Origin: Bacteroidota bacterium
GTDB taxonomy: Bacteria > Bacteroidota > Bacteroidia > Flavobacteriales_F > PHOS-HE28
DNA: 15,130 nt
Reading direction: 5' to 3'
Assembly: GCA_023412755.1 (NCBI GenBank)
Contig: JAEZCB010000160.1
Span: 1 to 15,130, forward strand
The notes beneath the pieces were generated by a model that saw only the letters and a list, made by a program, of their open reading frames with translations, made no database searches and was not told where the DNA came from. Of this stretch, positions 1-5,673 are shown piece after piece; the stretch's first letter is position 1, and every line of letters starts with the position of its first letter. The position numbers and the translations under genes were made by a program.

Positions 1-174
1 ATGCTGTAGGCCATACCAGGAGATCGTGAGATCCGGGAGCAGATCACAATCATTCTGGCCTGACGCCTTACACACACAGGTGGTGGCGTTATTCAAAGTG
101 CATTGGGCCGAAAGTTCCGCAGGTACATAAAGCAGAACAAGACCGGCCAACATGCTGATCGTACGCTGTTGCAT
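1..174 (-). CDS. N-terminal fragment of an exported Cys-rich protein (runs off left edge)
   Basis: An ATG at 174 opens a frame that stays open for 58 codons to the window edge. The N-terminus is a convincing signal peptide: MQQRT, a hydrophobic core (SMLAGLVLLYVPAEL), then SAQ with likely cleavage after residue 23. The mature start has four cysteines in a short span (Cys25, Cys33, Cys35, Cys43), in CTLNN...TCVC...CDLLPD, followed by TISWYGL. Close Cys pairs suggest disulfides outside the cytoplasm. The preceding two genes encode T9SS cargo, so this may be another such protein, but its C-terminus is outside the window. I do not recognise the family with confidence. No clear Shine-Dalgarno is seen, which is common in Bacteroidota. 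The coding call is secure; function is unknown. Confidence 0.75.
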   Translation of the reverse strand, partial: MQQRTISMLAGLVLLYVPAELSAQCTLNNATTCVCKASGQNDCDLLPDLTISWYGLQH

Positions 175-202
175 GATGGTTTGGAGCAGGAGGTGGGAGC
201 GG

Positions 203-232
203 CAAGATACTACCCGGTCCCCCTAGGGTCAA
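203..232 (-). promoter_or_regulatory. Weak candidate Bacteroidota promoter for the left-edge gene
   Basis: Read on the minus strand, a TTG (230-232) is followed after 20 nt by TATCTTG (203-209). This resembles the Bacteroidota -33 TTG / -7 TAnnTTTG pair but is one T short of consensus. It lies about 29 nt upstream of the ATG at 174, inside the 73-nt gap. Such a loose match can arise by chance, and read-through from the propeller gene is equally possible. Confidence 0.25.
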
Positions 233-247
233 TACCTGGATCTGCGG

Positions 248-1525
248 CTACTCGGATAGCCTGATCAACTTCACGGACCAACTGGTCTTCGGGCCTATGA
301 TCGACAAATAGTACGTACCCGGCTGCGATCCCGGAAGATCAAGGCGCATGCGGCTGTCCATATGGGTATGTCCCTTGGCAACACACGAACCTGTGGCACT
401 ATGCAGACGCCACTCCATAGGGCTACTTACCCCAGGCATTTCCACCCAAATATGATCATAGAACGGTACCGGATAGACGTGGGGGCCGGTGATCCCTTGC
501 TGCTGTATGCCGGTGGAGATCTCCATTTTCGCCACTCCCCCGGAATAGGTGCCGGCCCATAGATCTCCATATTGATCGAGCAGGAGGGCCTGGATACGGG
601 CATCAGGCAGGTCGGAATTCGTGGTGTCGATCACACTCCAAGGCCCTGCATCGGGTTGCACAATGATGCCGCCCACTTCTGTACCCGCATACTTCTTATT
701 ATCCGCATCGATAACGATGCTGGTGATGGTGTTATCGGGAAAACCGCTGTTCTGCACCGAATAATTGAACCACGGCCCGCCCAGATGGGGACCTGCATGC
801 CATATGATACCCGCTGCGGCAGAGGCGAGCCAGCGATCTCCATTGCCATCCAAGGCTATGGCATTCGCCGAATTATCAAAGAAGGCAGAATTGTATGACG
901 TGTAGTAGATGTGATCCTCCTCCGTGAGATAAGTGAGGCCGCCATTCATCGTTGCCACACACACCAGTTCATCCTCACGGACCACCACATCCCGGATGTG
1001 CGGACTGAAGAATTCGAAGCCGCCATAACTATCGGGGGTGTCATTATAGACCCGCCAACCATCCGGGGTGATACATGCAAGCCCTGCAGGGGTCCCGATC
1101 CAGACCCAGCCACGATGATCGTGATGGATAGCATTGATCGTATTGTCCGGCAGTGGACTATCGTCCATCGTGATATACGACCAGCTATCATCATCCAATA
1201 TCGCGATGCCGTAAAGATCTGTACCCACCCATAAGCGATTCTCCTCATCCACCGCCAATGATCGCAGTGAGTTGGAGGAAAGCCCACCCGGACTTTCCTG
1301 GATCACGCTCCACTCCAGTCCATCATACCTGCAAAGTCCCCAATCGGTCGCGGCCCAAATGATCCCATCATGATCCTCTGCAAGCGCGATTATGGAGTTG
1401 CTTGGCAGCCCCGCGTTCGCTGTGTTGAACACCTGCCAGGACTGCGCACTAAGTTGGAAGCAAAGCACAAGCGCGGACCAGAGGATGGGACCGCGGTGGA
1501 CCACGCTTCGCTGCAAGATCAACAT
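248..1525 (-). CDS. Secreted seven-bladed beta-propeller protein with T9SS type A sorting domain
   Basis: The 425-residue product begins with a signal peptide (residues 1-27, cleavage after LSA). Residues about 35-336 hold seven repeats of the two-component-regulator propeller (Reg_prop) kind. Each has an LPxN-like lead, an A(L/I)xxDxxGxxW-type strand and a GTxxGG-like turn: LPSNSIIALAEDHDGIIWAA, LSSNSLRSLAVDEENRLWVG, LPDNTINAIHHDHRGWVWIG, a looser fourth near 178-200, a fifth near 216-242, LPD/FPDN-type sixth and seventh near 261-290 and 306-333. Residues about 347-425 form a C-terminal sorting domain (VYPVPF, GTYYLSI, VKLIR). Seven blades would close one ring. Unlike hybrid two-component propeller sensors, it has no membrane segment or kinase, so it is probably a secreted or surface-bound binding module. 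The ATG at 1525 lies 13 nt after the preceding stop, implying co-transcription. Ligand unknown. Confidence 0.88.
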   Translation of the reverse strand: MLILQRSVVHRGPILWSALVLCFQLSAQSWQVFNTANAGLPSNSIIALAEDHDGIIWAATDWGLCRYDGLEWSVIQESPGGLSSNSLRSLAVDEENRLWVGTDLYGIAILDDDSWSYITMDDSPLPDNTINAIHHDHRGWVWIGTPAGLACITPDGWRVYNDTPDSYGGFEFFSPHIRDVVVREDELVCVATMNGGLTYLTEEDHIYYTSYNSAFFDNSANAIALDGNGDRWLASAAAGIIWHAGPHLGGPWFNYSVQNSGFPDNTITSIVIDADNKKYAGTEVGGIIVQPDAGPWSVIDTTNSDLPDARIQALLLDQYGDLWAGTYSGGVAKMEISTGIQQQGITGPHVYPVPFYDHIWVEMPGVSSPMEWRLHSATGSCVAKGHTHMDSRMRLDLPGSQPGTYYLSIIGPKTSWSVKLIRLSE

Positions 1526-1538
1526 TCCAAGACCCGGG

Positions 1539-2354
1539 CTATTGTCCAGTAAGGACGATACGGTGTACAGATGTTTGATCGCTGGCTTGCACCTTCAACG
1601 TATACACACCCTGCCGTAGGCCCGTTAGATCGATCCATTGTTCGAACAAGCCTTGGTTCCCGGCCTTGGACCATTGACCCGCCGTGCGGCCCGCGGCATC
1701 GGTAAGTTCCATATGTACCAGTGTGGCCGAGCGAAGATCGGCTACCAGACGCACCTGGCCTGATGTGGGATTAGGAACTACGGAAGCATCCCAGTCAGCT
1801 TCCAGGTCCGCGAGTCCGACATTGATCGTGTACACATCACCGAAACAGTTGTAGCCACCAAGCGATATGTAATAGTCACCATTATTGGCAGCGGTGAAAT
1901 CATCATTGGCTATCTCGAAAATGGAATTGCCGGAAGGCAGATCCGTGATATTGATCTTGGCAAGAAGTACCTCTTCATTGGCCAGCCATGGCATTTCCCA
2001 TTCCTCCAGGGTGTTGAAACCAACACTGAAACCAGCATAGATCTGGTACCTATGAATGCCATCCACATGTGTGGGACCCGAGGTTCCGAGGCTGAAGTAT
2101 GGTACCTGTGGCACCAAATTTCCAAGCACGGCATCATCCTCATCGAGCCAGCGGATGGTGAAGGACATGGCCGCGAAATAGCCACCGAAGTCCTGTTGTG
2201 AGCGCAGGTAAAGCTCCAGTTGCTGTTCCGTATTCTCCCTTAGGGAAATATCCACCAATGTTATGGTGTCACATTGGGAGGCCGGTTGGGCGTGCGCCCC
2301 GGATATTGCGGTCACGAATAGCGCGAAGATCGAGCCGCGTAAAGTAAAGCGCAT
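1539..2354 (-). CDS. Secreted protein with T9SS type A sorting domain
   Basis: A 271-residue protein. Residues 1-22 are a signal peptide (MRFTLRG, hydrophobic core, AHA then Gln). Residues about 28-180 form a beta-rich region (TLVDISLRENTEQQLELYLR, MSFTIRW, VLLAKINITDL) that resembles the immunoglobulin- or cohesin-like sandwich of many Bacteroidota secreted proteins; I cannot assign a family. Residues 192-271 are a clear T9SS tail: VVPNPTSGQVRL, a central LTDAAGR strand, and GVYTLKV near the end. Such tails direct transport across the outer membrane and are usually removed on attachment or release. The ATG at 2354 has a TAnnTTTG box about 38 nt upstream, and the stop is 13 nt before the propeller gene. 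The two probably form one transcript of exported proteins. No catalytic motif is visible. Confidence 0.87.
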   Translation of the reverse strand: MRFTLRGSIFALFVTAISGAHAQPASQCDTITLVDISLRENTEQQLELYLRSQQDFGGYFAAMSFTIRWLDEDDAVLGNLVPQVPYFSLGTSGPTHVDGIHRYQIYAGFSVGFNTLEEWEMPWLANEEVLLAKINITDLPSGNSIFEIANDDFTAANNGDYYISLGGYNCFGDVYTINVGLADLEADWDASVVPNPTSGQVRLVADLRSATLVHMELTDAAGRTAGQWSKAGNQGLFEQWIDLTGLRQGVYTLKVQASDQTSVHRIVLTGQ

Positions 2355-2392
2355 GCTAATGCTGTTTGATGTGACCCCGGGTTGGGATCCAT

Positions 2393-2400
2393 CAAAAGTA
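2393..2400 (-). promoter_or_regulatory. -7 promoter element (TACTTTTG) for the T9SS-cargo pair
   Basis: On the minus strand the sequence TACTTTTG matches the Bacteroidota sigma-A -7 consensus TAnnTTTG exactly. It lies 38 nt before the ATG at 2354, giving a leader of roughly 30 nt. I do not see a good -33 TTG at the usual 17-23 nt upstream spacing, so the promoter may be weak or depend on an activator. It supports separate transcription of the T9SS pair from the moxR operon. Confidence 0.5.
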
Positions 2401-2404
2401 AGCA

Positions 2405-2428
2405 GATCGTGTCAGTTGGGGCACGACC
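2405..2428 (-). terminator. Possible weak terminator hairpin after moxR
   Basis: Minus-strand GGTCGTG and CACGATC form a 7-bp stem with one G-U pair and a 10-nt loop, 24 nt after the moxR stop. The downstream strand reads TGCTTACTTTTG: only a broken T run, which is also the promoter box of the next gene. This could end or weaken moxR transcription, but the stem is not GC-rich and the tail is poor. Confidence 0.3.
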
Positions 2429-2452
2429 GCTTTGTGCCTGCCATTCTTGAAG

Positions 2453-3418
2453 TCAAAGGATGGCCTCCACGATCTTATCCGCAGTGACCCCCTCGGCTTC
2501 CGCTTTGTAATTGCGCACCAGACGATGCCGGAGGATGGGCAGGGCCACCGCCTGAACATCGGCGATATCCGGAGAGAAACGGCCGTTGGCCAGCGCATGC
2601 GCCTTGGCTCCGATAACGAGGTATTGGGATGCACGCGGGCCAGCTCCCCAACTCACATGCTCATTGATGATGGCCGGTGCTCCATTCACACCTGGACGTG
2701 TCTTTGTAGCAAGCTTCACGGCATACTCCATCACATTCTCTGGCACGGGTATCCTGCGCACAAGCCCTTGATAGTAGAGTATCTCCTCGCCGGAAAGCAC
2801 GGGTGATACGGTGTTCTGTGTATCGCCCGTGGTGGCCTTCACCACCGCCAGTTCATCGGCATATTTGGGATAATCCACCCATATGTTGAACATGAAACGG
2901 TCCAACTGGGCCTCGGGGAGTGGGTAGGTCCCCTCCTGTTCGATCGGGTTCTGCGTGGCCAGCACAAAGAAAGGCTCGGGCAGCCGGTGCGTGTGGCCCG
3001 CAGCGGTCACGGCTTTCTCCTGCATGGCCTCCAGCAAAGCGGCCTGGGTCTTCGGCGGAGTACGGTTGATCTCGTCCGCGAGGATGATGTTGGCGAAGAT
3101 GGGCCCTTTGATGAATTTGAAGTGGCGGTCCTCTCCAAGGATCTCGGAACCAATGATATCACTAGGCATGAGGTCCGGGGTGAACTGGATCCTGTTGCTG
3201 CTAAGACCTAACGACCTGGCTACGGTTGTGACAAGCAGTGTCTTGGCCAGGCCAGGCACGCCAACAAGCAGGCAATGGCCCTTGCTGAAGATGCCAAGCA
3301 TCACCAGGTCCACCACCTGGTCCTGCCCGATGATCACTTTGCCTACTTCCTGTTTCAACCGGCGGTAGGTTTCGCCAAAGCGCTCAACCGCCTGCACATC
3401 ATTTCCCGGAATACTCAT
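2453..3418 (-). CDS. moxR: MoxR-family AAA+ ATPase
   Basis: The 321-residue protein has all MoxR landmarks: Walker A GVPGLAKT at residues 53-60, Walker B IILADEINR at 111-119, sensor-1 ATQNP, the EQEGTYPLPEAQLDRF segment typical of the family, and a C-terminal helical lid ending in AEAEGVTADKIVEAIL. The length is normal. MoxR ATPases are cytoplasmic chaperone-like machines, often paired with VWA-domain partners (as in bat operons) and linked to envelope stress or metal-cofactor insertion. The start at 3418 is preceded by AAGGA at 8-nt spacing; the frame extends upstream to 3520, but that part overlaps the preceding gene and is not needed. It lies 28 nt after the SurA-like gene. No DUF58, VWA or bat gene follows in this window, so its partner is encoded elsewhere or is absent. 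The target is not deducible here. Confidence 0.93.
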   Translation of the reverse strand: MSIPGNDVQAVERFGETYRRLKQEVGKVIIGQDQVVDLVMLGIFSKGHCLLVGVPGLAKTLLVTTVARSLGLSSNRIQFTPDLMPSDIIGSEILGEDRHFKFIKGPIFANIILADEINRTPPKTQAALLEAMQEKAVTAAGHTHRLPEPFFVLATQNPIEQEGTYPLPEAQLDRFMFNIWVDYPKYADELAVVKATTGDTQNTVSPVLSGEEILYYQGLVRRIPVPENVMEYAVKLATKTRPGVNGAPAIINEHVSWGAGPRASQYLVIGAKAHALANGRFSPDIADVQAVALPILRHRLVRNYKAEAEGVTADKIVEAIL

Positions 3419-3446
3419 GTTGATGTTCCTTGCTCTAGTAAGTTGA

Positions 3447-4829
3447 TCACTCCACATTCGCCTGCGCGGCCCAACCATGCTCGAAACCACAGTCCCTATA
3501 GTCATCCACAATGCGTACATAGGTGGAGGATACCCGGTCCTTCACCCAGTCATCGATGGCCTGGGCTCGCAACTTGCCTTCGGTGGCCTGCTGTATCAAT
3601 CTGTAATCGTCCTTCAGGTTGGCCCGGTGCGGCTCGGTCCTGAGCAACAGACGCAGTAGTCTGTAGGCTTTCGATCCGTCGGGCATGACGATAAGCTGAG
3701 GTTCACTCACCTCGCCCTGCTTCAACTTATCCAGCACAAAGAAGGTCTGCTGGTCCAGGGCACTCATGTCCCAGCGGGCGGTGTTGTTGTTGGGCTCTAT
3801 CATGAGGCCACTTGTGCCGCGGCTCTCTTCATCATCGGAGTGGTTGGCCGCGGCCTCTGCGAAGGTGGTGTGGTCGTTGCGGATGGCGGCCGCCAGACTA
3901 TCCAGTTCCGCTTTTGCTTTGCTCAGGTCTTCGCTCCCCACCTCGGGCCGCATGAGCACATGGCGTGCGTTGTACTGCTCGCCCCGCCGCTCGATCATCT
4001 GCATGAAGTGATAACCATACTGTGTGCGGAACACCTGGGATATCTCACCATCCTTCAGGCTCATGGCCACAGCATCGAACTCCGGCACCATGACACCTGT
4101 TGGCACCATGCCCAGTTCGCCGCATTCCCGTGCGGAGCCTGGATCCTGGGAATAAAGGATGGCCACCGTGCAGAAATCACGCTCTTCCTTCAGCACCGAT
4201 TCGCGGTATTCCTCCAGTTTTCGACGTACCCTCCGCTCCTCTTCATCACTTGGCTTTGGGATCTTCAGGATCTGGGCATACTCCACTTCGGCGTTGATGA
4301 GGGGCACACTATCCTCCGCAATGGACGCGTAGAAATTGCGTACATCCCGTGGTGTTACGCGGATGTCGCTGGTGATCTTCTGCTGCATGTTCTGCACCAT
4401 GAGCTGTTCGCGGATCTGATCCCTGAAATCGCTCTTGATCTCCGCCACGCTTTTGCCGTAGAATTCCTCCAACTTCTTATCGCCGCCCAACTGTTGGCTG
4501 AAATAACGCACCCGCCGGTCCAATTCGGCCTCCACCTGGTTGTCATCCACCACGATGCTGTCGATCCGCGCTTGTTCCAGCAGCAGTTTCTCGTAAAGCA
4601 GATCCTCCAATTGGGCGCAGGCCATATCGGGGGTTATCCGGGCACCTTGATGTGCCTGCTCGGCACGCGCCACTAATTCGCTGTGCAGTATGGCCTCGCG
4701 TCCCACCACGGCCACGACCCTGTCAATGAGCAAAGCCTGTGGCCCCGGCTGTGCGCCGGCACCTACGGAGAACAGGCAGACCACCATGGCCAGCACCGCG
4801 TCAATGTATCTCGATCTCTTGTTGCTCAA
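3447..4829 (-). CDS. surA: SurA-like periplasmic chaperone with two degenerate parvulin domains
   Basis: From a TTG at 4829 the product is 460 residues with a signal peptide (residues 1-26: MSNKRSRY, hydrophobic core, GAGA then Gln). A SurA N-terminal chaperone domain follows (LIDRVVAVVGREAILHSEL, helices to about residue 165). Two parvulin-like domains lie at about 180-282 and 286-397. The first ends in the canonical YGYHFM but has Gln186 (YAQIL) where the first active-site His is expected. The second begins with the canonical ARHVLM but ends in GSKAYRLL, lacking the second His. It should act as a periplasmic holdase for outer-membrane or secreted proteins; isomerase activity is doubtful. 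The frame is open to an ATG at 4910, but that N-terminus is not signal-like. The TTG start gives a 29-nt overlap with the preceding gene. It is third of four genes in the operon. Confidence 0.88.
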   Translation of the reverse strand: MSNKRSRYIDAVLAMVVCLFSVGAGAQPGPQALLIDRVVAVVGREAILHSELVARAEQAHQGARITPDMACAQLEDLLYEKLLLEQARIDSIVVDDNQVEAELDRRVRYFSQQLGGDKKLEEFYGKSVAEIKSDFRDQIREQLMVQNMQQKITSDIRVTPRDVRNFYASIAEDSVPLINAEVEYAQILKIPKPSDEEERRVRRKLEEYRESVLKEERDFCTVAILYSQDPGSARECGELGMVPTGVMVPEFDAVAMSLKDGEISQVFRTQYGYHFMQMIERRGEQYNARHVLMRPEVGSEDLSKAKAELDSLAAAIRNDHTTFAEAAANHSDDEESRGTSGLMIEPNNNTARWDMSALDQQTFFVLDKLKQGEVSEPQLIVMPDGSKAYRLLRLLLRTEPHRANLKDDYRLIQQATEGKLRAQAIDDWVKDRVSSTYVRIVDDYRDCGFEHGWAAQANVE

Positions 4830-5673
4830 GGGCTTGCTGATATAGATCTTCCCGCATGCGCTCCAGCAATTGGAGCTTCCGTTGGTTGATGATGATCGCG
4901 CGGATATCACCCGCTACGAGTTCCAAAGGTGCGACGTCTCCGGCATTCAACCGCTCCAAGACCTCGATGAACCAGAGAGTGGGCCCCTCGCGATGGACCA
5001 TACGACCTGTGTCAGCGGTCAACTCCGGCGCTTCATCAGGTGGAATTCCCATTTCCAAACCCAGCTGCTGTGGCGTGATCCATCCGCGACTTCGGTCCAT
5101 GAAAGAGAGGCCGCGAGTGGCCATCCACATCTCCAGCTCATGCATGCGTTCGGTGCTTCCGCTCATGAAATCTTCCTGGAGACGTTTGGCTATACGCTTG
5201 TCCTCCTCGCGTGCCTTCGCCCACCGCACCCGGAGCATGGGGTCCCGGAGTTCGAAGTTGGCGCCATGGGCGGCATGGTACTCTTCCATCTCCTGTGGAT
5301 GAACCACGGTATCGAGCTTTTGTTGCACGAGCGCCTGTTCGAAGGCATAAATAACCAGTGAATTCCGGTGATCGCGCAATTGGGCCTCGAAATCCATGTC
5401 CCCTGGCAACAGGTTGTTCTCCGCCTGGTGAAGAACGGCCCGCTGGCGCACCCAGTTCTGGATCAGGCGCTGTGCAAGAGCGGCACTATCCTGTGGCGAT
5501 GCGTCGAAAGGGATCATGTGGCGAAGTTCGCTCCAATGCAACTCATGCTCATAGGCACGTGCTATCACCCGATCGTTGCCACCATCGCGCCCATTGCAGG
5601 ACAAAAGCAGCACCGCGGCCAGCGTGATCATGATCACGGGCCGCGGCTGAAATACCTGCGGATGCGTGGTCAC
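4801..5673 (-). CDS. Lipoprotein of the SurA/PPIase group without a parvulin domain
   Basis: From GTG 5673, whose GTGA overlaps the TGA of the preceding gene, the product is 290 residues. The N-terminus is a lipoprotein signal: an n-region with Arg11, hydrophobic VIMITLAAVLLLSC, lipobox LLSC with Cys26, then a flexible NGRDGGND. The body is helical and charged: RVIARAYEHELHWSELRHMI near the start resembles the entry strand and helix of SurA N-terminal domains, and a long C-terminal helix contains LLERMREDLYQQALEQQ. I see no parvulin HIL or GYH motif. It is flanked by two SurA-type proteins, and a non-catalytic third member is what I recall for this cluster in Bacteroidota. It is probably a membrane-anchored periplasmic chaperone or a subunit of a complex with its neighbours. 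An alternative start at ATG 5631 leaves a very short, uncharged signal. Confidence 0.78.
   Translation of the reverse strand: MTTHPQVFQPRPVIMITLAAVLLLSCNGRDGGNDRVIARAYEHELHWSELRHMIPFDASPQDSAALAQRLIQNWVRQRAVLHQAENNLLPGDMDFEAQLRDHRNSLVIYAFEQALVQQKLDTVVHPQEMEEYHAAHGANFELRDPMLRVRWAKAREEDKRIAKRLQEDFMSGSTERMHELEMWMATRGLSFMDRSRGWITPQQLGLEMGIPPDEAPELTADTGRMVHREGPTLWFIEVLERLNAGDVAPLELVAGDIRAIIINQRKLQLLERMREDLYQQALEQQEIEIH
5670..5673 (-). promoter_or_regulatory. GTGA stop/start overlap (translational coupling)
   Basis: The TGA stop of the two-parvulin isomerase (5670-5672) and the GTG start of the lipoprotein (5671-5673) share bases, the classic 4-nt coupling overlap. An AAGGAGGTG sequence at 5688-5696 lies 14 nt before the GTG, within the last codons of the upstream gene. 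This is longer than usual spacing but could serve the restart. Confidence 0.5.

Noticed and set aside
3840..4676. Plus-strand open frame of 278 codons opposite the SurA-like gene
   Set aside because: Shadow of a well-supported coding region on the other strand, with no recognisable domain or ribosome binding site.
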